Of a stretch of DNA of 64,000 bases, positions 11,700-23,335 are shown piece by piece. The notes under the pieces are model-generated. The model did no database searches. It saw only the letters and a program-made list of their open reading frames with translations, and had not been told where the DNA came from. The stretch comes from Notospermus geniculatus (lineage: Eukaryota > Nemertea > Pilidiophora > Heteronemertea > Lineidae), in NCBI GenBank assembly GCA_002633025.1, contig NMRB01000437.1, forward strand, positions 104,748 through 168,747. The letters are read 5' to 3'. How positions within the stretch are numbered: the first letter of the stretch is position 1; each line of letters starts with the position of its first letter. Both the position numbers and the translations under genes were made by a program.

Positions 11700-11835
11700 A
11701 GACGCATGGAACTGGGGACACATAGAACCCGGGACACATAGAACCCTGCATACAAATAACTGTCTTTAGGGACGCATAGAACCCGGGACGCAAAGGACCC
11801 GGGACACATAGAACCTGGGACACATAGGTACGCTC
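11700..11835. repeat. Minisatellite with GGGACACATAGAACCC unit
   Basis: Six or so imperfect copies of a 14-17 bp unit (GGGACACATAGAACCC, with GGGACGCATAGAACCC variants). A dispersed repeat follows at about 11840-11975 (TCGTATTTCGTACTTCG, AGACGCTCTTGCAGCAGG) that recurs at 15740-15870. Confidence 0.7.
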
Positions 11836-11979
11836 CCCGCTAAAAGACGCTCTTGCAGCAGGCGATATTTGTGGTACCAACCATCTCCTGAAATAGATAC
11901 GTCATGGAAATGAAGTCCAATTTCGTATTTCGTACTTCGTGTTTCGTCAGATTTGCGAAACCTCACTACATGTATTATT

Positions 11980-13400
11980 ATGAAAAATCAAAGGCGAACG
12001 CTTTTTGCCTCTCTCTTGGAGAGAGAAATGGCAAGACGACTTGATTTTTTCAAGGAACCTTAACTTGAAACTACTTGTACTTTGACAAAGATGAGTATGT
12101 TAAAAATAGGGAGACAGCAGACTTAATCCCCTTTTTAATCACTTCTTTTGCAATAGGCCCCTAACCTTCAGAAAGTGATAACCTAAGACCTGGTGACATT
12201 CAACATTTTTGATCGCATCCAAGACGCCCATACATCAAGTGAATGTATATATAGTTTTTCATTCGTCTAATCTTTCCCCTTTGGAATACGACTTGATATG
12301 TAATAACATATTAGCTGATCACCCGACGCTGTTAGAAAAAAGCGCTGCATCTTTGTATATGATAATGGAAAGGGTAGAATAATTAGTGCTAATCTTCAAG
12401 AACAAGTACTCAAAGGCCCCATCATTATGTTCTCGATAAAGCACTTTTTTTAGTTTTGCATTATAAACATAACGTCACTTTCTCCGTCGATATCCTGAGT
12501 GACGATGGTATAAAGTTATCTACCACGTTTCGCGTTACATTTCTAATTCCTTGCATCCAGAATTATCTAACAAGTCGACATCATCTCTCAACTTCATATA
12601 AAGTTGTTATCGAATCACAATGCAGGCTTAGGGGCGATATTATTGGAATTGAGAAGCAGACGGGCTCAGCTCCCGGGGCACAATACCCCACAGCAAAAGT
12701 CAACGATTCTAGAGCGGATTAGCAAAACTACCCCACTGTCACATGATATGACACAATATTCGCAAAGAAACCTGTGCATTTCTCAAGTTGTTATCACTCG
12801 AAGGGGAGTTAATTGGTGTATTTAGTGTAGAGTTATTGTTTCGCCTTCTCAAGCTGATCATAATATTAGCCCCGTCATCCGAGACCGTCGTAGCCATTGT
12901 GGAGACGCCGAGGCTGGATTCTCGGCAAGACCCGCGGGTCCGAATGCTCCATTTGGCAACAGACCAACAAGGAAATTTGAGCCTAAAAAAACTTGAGGAG
13001 ATTAGGTACGATAACATTTTCTCACGAACTGTGTAGTAATCAATATACGGATTAGTCTTTTTTAAATTTTGCCCTCTTAGTTGGACGGCTTTTCCTGTTT
13101 TACCAAATTTCACCACCAGAGGGCTCATTGCACAATAGAAACCAGCTTTACCTGGTACCCGGTGTTGTTTGTTCCATGGTTCTCCGACCGATGAACGCAG
13201 CGGCAGCTAGATTTTCACGGCTTCTCACACATAAGTCGTCTTCAAGCTCCATCATTCCAACGTGGAAACTCCGGCTAAAATGTAGAACGACATGGCTCCG
13301 GGACTATTTTCAGATGGTTTGGTGGGTGGGCATAAAAGATATAAGACTTATAGGTTTTGGTAGCCTATATGTACATCAGGATCGAATCGTGTTTCTTATT
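11980..13400. other. No gene recognised
   Basis: Short open frames on both strands (for example 12739-13128 minus and 12456-12722 plus) overlap each other and show no domain or codon pattern that sets one above the other. No RNA gene is visible. Confidence 0.4.
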
Positions 13401-13408
13401 ATGCCCCA

Positions 13409-13992
13409 ATCACACTGGGCTTGTTCTCAGTACGTTCTTGAAAATATTGCCGAACGGGCTCAAACGGTGTGCGTACAGAGTGGACGCAGTAGCAACTTTT
13501 TACAGTCATATTATGAACTTCATGGACGGGCTCGGACGGGAAGGGTGCTCCAGAATTTATATATTATATATTATACAAAATTTATATAGCGCCTTATTCC
13601 TAAAGGCTCTAAGGCGCTTTACATAAAACGTTAAAACATTTAACTTCGAGGCATTATCTGGCCAACGTTATAAGAATAATAATAATGCGTGGGCCTATAG
13701 TGCCTTTTACATTTAAGTGTCAAGGCACTTCACAATTATTACCCCAGCTATAGGTCTTTTCATTCCAATTTCATTTCTCCACTCCCTGGGGAGTATTACA
13801 GTCCCGGCAGCCGATTTCAGCGCTCTTGGACTAACATTCACATAGACCATCACTACCAGCCAGGTTCCCTTTTACACCTGGGTGGGGTGAAGCAAGTGAG
13901 GCAAAGTGACTTGCTCAAGGTCACACGTTCTAGCCTGTTTTACGATTTTTTAGGACGGGGCAGGACGTTTTGAGAACTACTTCAGTGTGACA
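13409..13992. mobile_element. TIR element copy interrupted by a SINE and an AT-rich insert
   Basis: The ends TCACACTGGGCTTGTTCTCAG and ACTTCAGTGTGACA match the intact copy at 17838-18083. Relative to that copy, this one carries an AT-rich insert at about 13553-13642 (with GCGCCTTA...TAAGGCGC inverted motifs) and an antisense SINE body at about 13673-13927. Order of events: the TIR element first, then the two insertions. Confidence 0.7.
13673..13927 (-). repeat. Antisense SINE body fragment
   Basis: On the minus strand it reads GACCTTGAGCAAGTCACTTT, CACCCAGGTGTAAAAGGG, GCGCTGAAATCG, CTCCCCAGGGAGTGGAG and ends in an ATT-rich tail. The same body follows the tRNA-like head of the SINE at 14923-15464, so this is a 5'-truncated copy on the opposite strand. 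Confidence 0.75.
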
Positions 13993-14019
13993 ATACCTTT
14001 ACGTTCAATATATCCAAAT

Positions 14020-14920
14020 CCGACGGACTAAAGTGGACGTTCAAACAGGCTTTGCTACTTCTGCTAATGTACCGAGCCACGTCGGAGCAAACCAGCCTCG
14101 TTTCCGGATCTCTCCTCCGTCGGAACGCGACGAGGTTGTCGGAACGCGACGAGGTTGTGAAAAAAGCGCCACCAAACTCCTCCCACGGAATTCACGGGCG
14201 GGTCCTCTGCTTATGATATCAGAATCTCGCAGACGGCAATATTAATATCATAACCGATCGATACGTGGGAGGATCCCGGATTCACTCGGCTGTGTGACAA
14301 GCCAGTCAGTCTTCTGATATTATTAACTGCAATAATAGCCTGTTAGCAATGTGACAGGACAGATGGGAGCATTTGATACATCAGTCATTAGCCATTAAAG
14401 ACCAATCATATCGCCATATTAATAACGCAGATCATTTCCATTTGTCATGGAGTGTCGGCCTGGGCAGGTCCGCAGCAAAAATGTGTCATGTGATCATCTT
14501 TTCACAGGAAATTGGTCGGAGAAAATCTTCTTTTGACATCTGTCGCGTAGGATTGGGAATGATAAGAAATTAATAATACATTGTAGGTTGTTGTATAAAA
14601 TGATTTTCGCTGTTCATTTTGATAAGAAGTGGATTGGAAGTAATGAATGTGGGTTTCCAATTGGCGCGAGGTTCGCTGGAGATGGCGGTACTAAGGTGGT
14701 AGAGAGACGGGGCTTGCGTCTCTGATCGACATACCCCAGGGTACTGAAAATCTCATTATTATCAATACTGTTATTTGTAACGTACAGTGTGCAATCCATT
14801 TTGGGGGTCTCACTCAATGCGTCATACGTTGGATTTTGTGCTCACGAAACTGACTACATACAGTCCTGCTACTATGCCTCAAAGCATAATGGTTCAACTG
14901 ACAAATTCAGCATTTTATAA
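14020..14920. other. No gene recognised
   Basis: AT-rich intergenic DNA. A short direct duplication (CGGAACGCGACGAGGTTGT repeated in tandem near 14120-14157) is present. No exon is supportable. The last ~50 bp match the repeat into which the adjacent SINE inserted. Confidence 0.4.
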
Positions 14921-14922
14921 TG

Positions 14923-15464
14923 CTGAAGGAGCGGCGTGGTCTAGTGGTTAGCGAGACGGACTTCTGATCAGAGGGCGGTCCCGGTGTAATAGTAATGTCC
15001 ACCGATATGTGATGTCCCCCAACAATAAATTTACGGATTAAGCGACACCATTGAATAGGACTCTAGAGAGACCAAGACCCTTAATCATGTGACGAACAAT
15101 GCAGGGGGACATCAGAAAGACGGGGGCATTAGATTCTATCACACCTGGTTCGATTCCCAGCCCTGACCAAGAAAAATAAACACGCTCACTTGTGACCTTG
15201 AGCAAGTCACTTTGCCTCACTTGCTTCACCCCACCCAGGTGTAAAAGGGGTACCTAGCTGGTAGTGATGGTCTATGTGAATGTTAGTCCAAGAGCGCTGA
15301 AATCGACTGCCGGGACTGTAATACTCCCCAGGGAGTGGAGAAAAGGAAATTGGAATGAACAGACCTACATGTATATACAATGTAGCTGGGGTAATAATGT
15401 AAAGCGCATTGAGCAGTTCAACTGGAAATGCGCTATATAAGAACTCGCATTATTATTATTGTTA
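14923..15464 (+). mobile_element. tRNA-derived SINE with a MITE inside its head
   Basis: The A box is GGTCTAGTGGTTAGCGAG and the B box GGTTCGATTCCC, but a 163 bp MITE (14983-15145) separates them. The body has GTGACCTTGAGCAAGTCACT, the tail GCGCTATATAAG and (ATT)n. Flanks TTATAATG and TTATAAATG are near-identical target duplications: the uninterrupted repeat at about 18095-18330 reads straight through TTTTATAAATGTGGACAG. The class resembles the tRNA-headed SINEs of marine invertebrates. Confidence 0.8.
14983..15145. mobile_element. 163-bp MITE (GGTGTAATAG ends), copy 1
   Basis: It begins GGTGTAATAGTAATGTCC and ends with the near complement GGGGCATTAGATTCTATCACACC; inner inverted pair GTGATGTCCCCC and GGGGGACATC. 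A 164 bp copy lies at 63760-63923. It splits the tRNA-like head of a SINE, so it is younger than that SINE. Confidence 0.8.
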
Positions 15465-15469
15465 TTATA

Positions 15470-17830
15470 AATGTGGACAGTATCCCTTTAAACCTCAACA
15501 GATTTTCATTCTGACTCTTCCATATGATAGGCAAGACCCTTCTGCATGTTTACTGCAAATTTGGTTGAATTCTGACCAGTTGATCTTATGATACAAAAGG
15601 ACTGAATTAATGAGAACCCCACGAACGATGAGAGCGCAGGGTCAGCTGTGTACGTATCTTTCGTTTCAACTTTGTAGCTACGAAGTGGAAATTTAAAATT
15701 TCAAGATGCACCATAACTCTCTCGGTCTTACATTATATACTAAAAGACGCGCTGGCAGCAGGGACATTTGTGGCAGCAACCATCTCCAGAAATACATTAG
15801 GTCCTGGAAATCAAGTTGAATTTCGTATTTCGTACTTCGCGTTTCGCCAGGTTTGCGAATCCTCACAATATCGCGTGTAACCTGAGTCACATCATAGCAC
15901 TCAAGCAATATTATTGAAAACTTTGCCAATTTCAGGGCGAACAATTCCCGCTGTTGGAATACGAAGCGTTTTAATTTCAATTTTAAAATCAATAAACAAT
16001 TACTGTTGAGAAATGTGACAGGTGACGCGGTGATTGACAGTTAATCATTCTTCCGATATTAGGCTGGAAACAATTGATCCGTGTCGCGGAGACTGCTTCA
16101 AATGCAGATCGACAGATCTGAGATTGCGTTTTTGTTGCAGTTTGGGAGATTTGAGACTGGACAGATGCCTTTGAGGTTCATACTTGGATCACGTGACTGG
16201 TCATGATGACGTGCTGATAATGTGTCCTTCTAAGTGTACGTTTTTATAATGCATGACTGCACGGCCAGCTCGTGGTGAATTCCGCCTGATCTACACATGA
16301 CCGACGATGGATATCCAGTATCATTTCGAGATGCTTCTGAGCAGCCCGAACAAGGGGGTCGAGATGACGTCATCACTTATGACGTAATGGGCCTGGAGAA
16401 AAATAGTTTCATTTTTGGAAAGCGTGGGAAAATCGATTTCCAAAGCCTTAATAATGAAAGCCAAGCGCTCGGATTTTTTACAAACCAACAGAATTGTTCT
16501 CGTTGGCATAATAAAGCCATGGGTACAAGATTGGAGCATAAAACATCGCTTTTATTCAAATGCTTTACGGGGTTATTCCTGAATTCTAGGACCGTCATTA
16601 AGTGGTAGCTAGCGGGGGGAGGGGCAGGGGCAAATGCCCCCCTCCAGAGCAAAAGGGACAAAGCAAATTTTTCCTCCAAAAGGTCATTATCCCTCTTCGA
16701 GCCAAGTTATTGTTGTGTCAGATGTCGGGAAAATGCATCTGAGAGGATGTAGATATTCAATTTTTTGGTGGGGGAGGACCCCCNTTTCTATTCAGCGACA
16801 GTTGCTTTCTCGCTCTCAGGGTGCAACACAATCATCACAACTGCTTCATCTTATAACTCACTTGAACTCGATTTCCAACAATGAATCGAATCGCTTATGA
16901 TTTCATAAAATCAGGCATCCCAGCGGGCGATTGAAAAGGCATCCTTCATTCAATAAAAGTTAAAATTCCCATGGGCAAATTTCAAAAGCACCCGTGAGGA
17001 CGATTGCATTAATTAAATGCGACGTCAATTAAATCATTTCTTCGCAATTCTGAAAAATAATATCGCGTCTTTTCGCCTACGCCTTTGCTCAAAGATTCTT
17101 TTGTCGTCTGCTTCATTAACAAGCGTCGGCAGTTTAACGCCGAGCGCGTATCGACGCTACCTGGCTCATTAAACTCGTGCTCACTGCTTGTGTAGGAGTC
17201 AACAGCCATATTGCAGTCGTGTCACTCCTTGTGTATTTCCGCTGCTCTTAGTCACCCCGGGGTCTACCCCGCTTCCATCAAGACAGAGGCTAATTCGTTT
17301 CTCTCAAATAAAATCAGATTCATTAAGCAAATATTCATAATATAGACGTCGAGATTACATATCCGGCGTACGCCATGTTTATATTATATCTGATCAGTGT
17401 AGGACAAATTCGCGCACTGCCGGGCATCTCGGCTGTCTTCTTGTTCGGTCTTATTACGGTAATGAGACCGGGGGACCCCACAGCTGTATAAATACATATT
17501 TTCCATTTTTATCTATGGGGGTTAAATGAGGAGCAAACGAGGCATTGATAAAGCATGAATAGTGGAGAAATCACGAATAATAGTCAAGAAATGATAACTT
17601 CTGACTCGGCTAATATGAGAAAATTACTTGAATAGAAAACGGCGGAGTTCCGCTGCGTTTCGCCCGCCGCGGAATTATTTCATTGTGAGTCCTCGATAGG
17701 TTCTCCTGATCTAATATGCCGCTCATGTCCCGATATGCAAGTTGCTTCCTGTATATTTCAATACCAGGCATAACTGTTTGGAATCAAGAATGATTCTGGA
17801 TCTCGTCGAGATGGTGAACATACCATCATA
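15470..17830. other. Repeats and unassigned sequence, no clear gene
   Basis: Dispersed repeats occur at 15470-15600 (copy near 18140-18330), 15740-15870 (copy near 11840) and 16600-16795 (G-rich repeat with an unknown base at 16794). An open frame at 16297-16608 begins with ATG after a non-repetitive stretch but its 3' part runs into the repeat; no domain is recognised. Confidence 0.4.
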
Positions 17831-17837
17831 ATACCCC

Positions 17838-18083
17838 CATCACACTGAGCTAGTTCTCAGTACGTTCTTGAAAATGTTGCCGAACGGGCTCAAACTGTGT
17901 GCGAACGAAGTGGACGTAGTGGCACCTTTTTACGGTCTTTTTACGAACTTCATGGACGGGCTTGGACGGGAAGGGTGCTCCAGCACTTCGAGACATTACT
18001 TGGCCAACATTACACGTTCTAGCCCGTTTTACGATTTTTATAGGACGGGACAGGACGTTTTGAAAACTACCTCAGTGTGACAT
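17838..18083. mobile_element. Intact ~246-bp TIR element
   Basis: Inverted ends ATCACACTGAGCTAGTTCTC and (minus) GTCACACTGAGGTAGTTTTC; internal CAAACTGTGTGCGAACGAAG and ATGGACGGGCTTGGACGGG. It is the reference copy for the interrupted one at 13409-13992. No coding capacity. Confidence 0.7.
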
Positions 18084-18329
18084 ACCTTTAAGGAATCAAA
18101 CATAACGGTTCAACTTACAAATTTTGCATTTTATAAATGTGGACAGTATCCCTTTAAACCTCAACAGATTTGCATTCCGACTCTTCCATACGATAGGCAG
18201 GACCCTTGTGCATGTTTAGTGCAAATTTTGTTGAATTCAGACTAGTTGATCTTATGATACAAAATGATTGAATTAATAAGAACCCCACGAACGATGAGAG
18301 CCCAGGGTCATCTGTGTACATTTGAATAG

Positions 18330-19040
18330 GCTAATAAACGTACATCTGCACATGGAACACTAATTGTGCCGAAAATAGCTTTTTTATCCTCAGAAATGGA
18401 ATTCAAGGCATCAAGTTGACAGATTCATGTCCCCCACTACCATAAAAAAGTTGAAGCTCGTGCCTATTACGTAAAGCCAAAATTCAGGCACTGAGAGACA
18501 TCTGGTGGCAACACATGAATTGTATCCCTCAGTTACTTCATCGTTCGCAGTTAAACCTTTATGTTTGATTCCTTTATGATACCCACTCATTCGCGACCGG
18601 CACTTTTTTTCTTCAATTATGATATGACGCGCAGCTGCTCAGGGCGACGTCTTCCGAAATCGGCCCCAGCTGGAAATTTGATTAACTTCTATTCAAAAGG
18701 AAGAAAAAGGCATAATTGACGCCCTTTGATCGGCTATGAATCCGTACGAATCTCAGTAACATCTCCTCCAAGGCTAATTAATATAATTAATATAATTAAT
18801 ATTGTATAAAAGCTAATTATATTGCTAATTATATTGACTGATTTATATTGGTATAAAACTAAAAATTTGAAAGGCGAGCGAAAGTATTGTATAACGTCAT
18901 TAGGTCTAAACATTTGATAAAAGTATAAGAATTCAATGAAACTTAATTGATATAAAGGTGGAGAAAGGGCATCCCAATCCAAACAGGTTTGGAATTTTCA
19001 AAAAGATTCTTCAGAATATAAGGCAGAGTTGGTTCAGCTC
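18330..19040. other. No gene; AT-rich, includes (TAATATAAT) microsatellite
   Basis: Around 18775-18840 an imperfect TAATTAATATAATTAATA run is present. The remainder has no supportable feature. Confidence 0.4.
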
Positions 19041-19044
19041 TTAA

Positions 19045-19335
19045 AGGGAATCAGCCGCGACAGTGAAAAATGTCACTGAGAATAATTTCGTGGCCCACGA
19101 AATTCACAATTTCAAAATTACAAATTTCGTATTTTAGCGGATTTATATCCCAAGCTCAGCCTTGATTTGTAGTCGGCCGTGTTCAAAAATGCTAATTCGA
19201 AAGCAGCAAAGCCACAGCAGTTGCGCGAATATGTTCTTAGTACGCAATAATTCTCGATGCGAGTACTGTAATTGATTCAAGATGGCGGCGTTTGATTCTC
19301 TATTCAGACACCTTGACTGGCACGACCAGTTCGCC
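19045..19335. mobile_element. TTAA-flanked MITE, family 3, copy 1
   Basis: TTAA at 19041-19044 and 19336-19339 flank a 291 bp unit with AATTTCGTGGCCCACGAAATT (a short palindrome) and GACCAGTTCGCC at its right end. A second copy, also TTAA-flanked, lies at 56927-57215. The terminal inverted similarity is short, so piggyBac-type origin is inferred from the TTAA pair. Confidence 0.65.
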
Positions 19336-19774
19336 TTAAAGGCCCACTCTTTCCGTTGTTTTTCATTTTGTGCCACTGCGGGATCCCCTGTGGCTGATGA
19401 AAAGGAGAAATAGGCCTACACATAATAGGCCTAAAAGAAATGTTTTCTGCTTCTTCCATTGCTATTGATAGAGGTTTATTTTCTTTGGGACATCTTGTTA
19501 CATTACACCATTACCGGCTCTGCTGAGATGTAAAATGACAGATTTGTTTGCTGTGGTGTATATTGAAGCACTCCTCGAGTGACAACCANTCTAGTTTCAG
19601 AATTAAATGGCAAATAACGTTGGTTTGACTTACGACGTCATACTTTTAACTGAGTTGTTCGTCAGCGCCACGTCACGGGTCCTCATTGATGAATGCCTTC
19701 AGTATGTATAGACATGTATGGAGTTCAGTAGGGAACTTATGATACTAGGCCTGGTATGCTTGTTCATGCAAACA

Positions 19775-19949
19775 GGTGTAAAGTTTTCCAGTGTTTCCGT
19801 GTGTCAGTGTTCCCCCTATTGTTCTGGAAACACTGGCAGATAGATCGACACGTTTCTCTCTGTGTCCTCCATTGTCGAGCCGCGGCTTATTCCGTCAGAC
19901 AATAGCAGGGGAACACTCGCAGATGGGGAACACTGAAAAACGTTACACC
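19775..19949. mobile_element. 175-bp MITE (GGTGTAAAG ends), copy 1
   Basis: Ends GGTGTAAAGTTTTCCAGTGTT and AACACTGAAAAACGTTACACC are inverted. It is absent from the duplicate (copy 2 reads CATGCAAACGGGCCCTG at the site). Another copy lies at 54943-55113. Internal inverted motifs include GTGTTCCCC and GGGGAACAC. Confidence 0.8.
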
Positions 19950-20312
19950 GGCCCTGATTCTTAAGCATGGCGCACACGAGCGACAAAATCAAGGCGACTG
20001 CCGACGAGACCATCGCTGGCGACGTCGTAGGAGACCATCGCTGGCGACCATTTCTGTGAAGAATCCGCAAACGACAGACGACCTCCCAGAGCGACTTAGG
20101 CCACAGACCATCGTCAGGTCGCATCGCATTAGTTTGCGGATCTTTTTCCTGGTCGGCCGATAAGTCGCGAGGATAATCGGCCTTGGCGACCAAAGTTCAA
20201 CATGTTGAATTTTGGTCGCCAGGATCTTCGGTCGCCGAGAGACCATTCAAACCGATCGTTATGGTCGGTCATAGCATAAATAGTCCGCATATGATGCAAC
20301 GACCACCTGAAC

Positions 20313-20673
20313 CAAACTCGTCCCCAGTGGGTTTACGTTCCTACAACACCACTGGAAAGGGCTGACGACTTCAGGAATACTGCGCATGCGCAATCTACTA
20401 ATTTTGAGGCGAATCACGCCGAGGCCGCGATGATGTTCGCAACAAACCATGCTAACTATTCGTTTGAAATTGCTCTAATACTCAAACAACTTCGTGTTTT
20501 GGGAGTATTAAATGGCCTTTTAGGCATATATAATGTTTTTCAGCCATCGAAGAACGAAATATTGTGTGAAACAAACATTTTGGCACGCTGCCAGCGGTTG
20601 ACCAGAAATTTTGGTCAGGTCGTAGCCCTTGCCAGAGATACCTTCGGATGAGGTAGATCTGGGAACGAGATTG
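20313..20673. mobile_element. Mutator-like MITE with 9-bp target duplication
   Basis: Inverted ends CAAACTCGTCCCCAG and (minus) CAATCTCGTTCCCAG are flanked by direct repeats CACCTGAAC at 20304-20312 and 20674-20682. The duplicate locus at about 26206 has a single CACCTGAAC, an exact empty site. A 9-bp target duplication is typical of Mutator-like elements. No transposase inside the 361 bp. Confidence 0.85.
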
Positions 20674-20846
20674 CACCTGAACCGATCACGTAGTAGGCGA
20701 CGAAACTGATTAGTCGGTCGACCAAAGCGACCTGTCGGTTGGGACGACGATTTGCCGCAGACATGGGGTCACATGTATCAGATTTCTGGTCGTTTTGGCA
20801 GTCTTGTCGGCAGTCGCCTTGATTTTGTCGCTCGTGACTGGCGACA

Positions 20847-21269
20847 TTAGAGACCTTAAGATCCGTCACGTCCCCGTCCCCGTCCCCGTCGCGGGAAAAC
20901 AACGTCACGGCGTCATGGCGTCATGCACTCCTGATTCCTGAACACGGAACAGTTTTTGGGGCATCAATAAAACCATCGATTGTCGTGAATCTGTTCAAAG
21001 ATTGAGTAAATAAACGTGTTGTCCACACGCTGGGAGACTTTAAGCAAAAGTATATGCCTTAAATATACCCGAAATTCGATAGTAAACTGGTCAAAATTCA
21101 CGACGGAGAGTTGGAAATTGACTCACGTCGTCAGAGCTTCCACGCCGTATTACAGTCCGCCGTGACGTCGTCCACGCGGGGGAATCCCCACCAATTGATG
21201 ACGTAGGACGCAGAAATGGGATCACGACGGGGACGGGGACGGCGACGTGACGGATCTTAAGGTCCCTAA
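20847..21269. mobile_element. 423-bp TIR element inserted in duplication copy 1
   Basis: It starts TTAGAGACCTTAAGATCCG and ends CGGATCTTAAGGTCCCTAA; next to the ends are CCCCGTCCCCGTC and GACGGGGACGGGGAC arms. Copy 2 reads GCGACATTAAGTCG across the site, so the insertion happened after duplication. The target duplication is only 1-3 bp and cannot be fixed. Confidence 0.75.
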
Positions 21270-21539
21270 TAAGTCGATCCGCTTCCGCCATGGATTTATT
21301 CCACATTTTAGAAGTTTTTAGAAGTTTTTAAGCTCCTTTTTCGTCCCTTTGACTGAAATGAATTAAAGGTAGGCTTGTACGGCAAAATTGTGTTTCAGTA
21401 GGCTTATTTTATATGATGTAGCTTAACTGAGTCGAAGATGTAGCCCGGGAGATGTAGCGCATCTCTGTATCACCTATTTGACATACTGGACGCCTGCCCT
21501 CGTTTAACATAGGTCATTGAACAATCGTTTTTTGAAGAT

Positions 21540-21625
21540 GGTGATTTGGCCTAGTGGTTAAGGCGTGCTGGCGATTGATGCCTCATGCGAGGGTCCGTGG
21601 GTTCGAATCTGGTAGGAAACAATGT
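21540..21625 (+). repeat. tRNA-like SINE head in duplication copy 1
   Basis: TGGCCTAGTGGTTAAGGCGT is A-box-like and GTGGGTTCGAATCTGG contains the B box. The equivalent in copy 2 (26730-26822) differs by a short insert (GCCCCTTAGTGCTG) and one base lost in the B-box region. A SINE relic is more likely than a working tRNA. Confidence 0.6.
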
Positions 21626-21957
21626 CTTTCACCTAAAGAAACCCGATTTCTATTTCATATTTATGACATACTGAACGGATACAGAAGAAGGGGCGGTCTG
21701 TTGAAGGAGCTTAGATTATGTCGTCGTCACATGCTTGGATTATCCACAGGGACTTTAAAGCTTATCCACAGGAAGTCCCTGTGGGATTATCCAGGATAAA
21801 CATAGGACACACTGTCTGATAACTCCGAAACTGGGAAAGTTAAATAAGTTGATGCTGATTCTGCGGTTTTTGCAATGACGTCACCTTGACGTCAGAATGC
21901 CAAACAACCAAGCGATGATTATGATTTCGCGCAGCAGACATTTGGCGGAACGTTAGA

Positions 21958-22212
21958 ATGAGGAGCAACTCTTATGGTAGGTATACCAATGTCGCGGTTG
22001 ACTGGGGCATCTCAGCACCTGACATGGGCTATCAACACGTTGTCTCAGTCTTGGTTTGTGCTGTTCTGTGCGTCCAACGACAGAGATGCTCAACATTCGA
22101 TGTATTACCCGAGAATGAACAGGTTGTGTGCCAGTTAAACCAGAAAAGAGGAACGTGCACGGAAAAGGAAGAGGCGTTCCAATACCCAGGGTCGAGGATG
22201 TTTCAAAAAACG
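21958..22212 (+). CDS. PAN/apple-like exon, duplication copy 1
   Basis: The frame reads DWGISAPDMGYQHVVSVLVC, AVLCVQRQRCSTFDVLPENE, QVVCQLNQKRGTC. The Cys pattern CAVLC...RCSTF...VCQLN matches the core of PAN/apple domains (C-x3-C-x5-C-x2-F...C-x-L), extracellular modules that bind proteins or sugars. It follows an AG and can end at ACG/GTGATG. It may be an internal exon since no signal peptide is seen. Copy 2 is at 27179-27433, differing by few residues. Confidence 0.6.
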
Positions 22213-22428
22213 GTGATGAACGTCTTTCATTCTTCCTATATCCTCTATAAATCCATGTATTTTGATATTTTTACTTGCATTTTAATGTTATAATGGTTGC
22301 TTCGTTTCTAAATGACGCCATATCTAGACAAAAAAAGTCGCGCAAAATTACCATTTAAGCAAACGGCTACCATTTGTACCTTCCCTTCCTCGGCATCGAG
22401 TTCACAAAAACAAAAAAATTGACATTAG

Positions 22429-23335
22429 ATTCCTCTGCACACGCCCTTGGGCGGTGGTATCTTATGTCGAACACCCCGTACCTTGGTTAAGGGTCCTTGT
22501 CTACAGGCCATACAGTCAAAACAAGTACCGACTTAACGGCAACTACTCAATATTTCGCTCAGATTATACATGTCGAGTGCTGTCGGGTAAATTCTACCTT
22601 TTCTTGCGTATCAAACGCCTGTCTCGGCGTCTTGCCCGCTTGTCCTCATATCAGTTTAAAATCGACAGAAAAATTCTTCTATATCATGTACTGAATGGAA
22701 CTTATGTCGGGCGGCTTCTAATACCTCACAACGAAACATGTAATTATGGTTGCAGACATGGACGCCCGCTGTTTGAAATCTGGGGCTTATCGCCCATGAT
22801 TACTTTCCATTGCCGATCGCTGAGACAGCGGGTGACTATGGTCAGGACGTATGATATAATCCTGAGACGCACGGACGACGGACTGGACTACGTGATGTCG
22901 CTCAAAAGCGCCACCACCTTCGTCCACGACCAGGACATGTCATCAGTGTGTATATCAAAAGTCGATGGAAGAACGAAATTTTACGTCCTCTCCATCTCTC
23001 GAGAGTACTTTATTCTTCACAATGTGCGAGACGGTTCATCTAAAAAGCAGCGACGGACGGACCCCGTGCCGGTCGGAAATGTGGTAGCGCAAAACTGGAC
23101 GCTAGGTCTCACTGTATATTGGACTCGGAAACGGTCGAATGTTTTGGAGGCGTATCAGATTGGTTGTTCTCCGCGAAGCGATCAAGGCATCAGTCGCATT
23201 CAGGCGGAGATGATCGGACAAAAATCCTTAAAATTGCACCGAATTACAAGTTATGCTGAAACAGTAGCTACTTTTCAAAACCAAAAAATATACCACGTTG
23301 AGTCTGACCATGTTAACCTTTTTAGGCCTACTTAG
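22429..23335 (+). CDS. Unrecognised ~300-residue domain, duplication copy 1
   Basis: A long open exon begins after the candidate acceptor ACATTAG and ends NLFRPT-stop. Recognisable landmarks are NGTYVGRLLIPHNETC, RTYDIILRRTDDGLDYVMSL, FVHDQDMSSVCISKVDGR and NVLEAYQIGCSPRSDQ. I do not recognise the family; alternating hydrophobic strands suggest a beta-rich, possibly extracellular, fold. Against copy 2 all indels are multiples of three, arguing for coding constraint. The splice phase from the PAN exon does not join directly, so an exon or start is missing from the model. Confidence 0.65.

Noticed and set aside
12739-13128. 129-residue minus-strand ORF
   Set aside because: No domain, overlapping equal-length frame on the other strand, no splice context.
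16297-16608. 103-residue ORF beginning MTDDGYPVSF
   Set aside because: The 3' part runs into a dispersed repeat and no homology was recognised; could be a first exon but cannot be supported.
21540-21625. Functional tRNA gene
   Set aside because: No complete acceptor stem and the duplicate has lost part of the B box.
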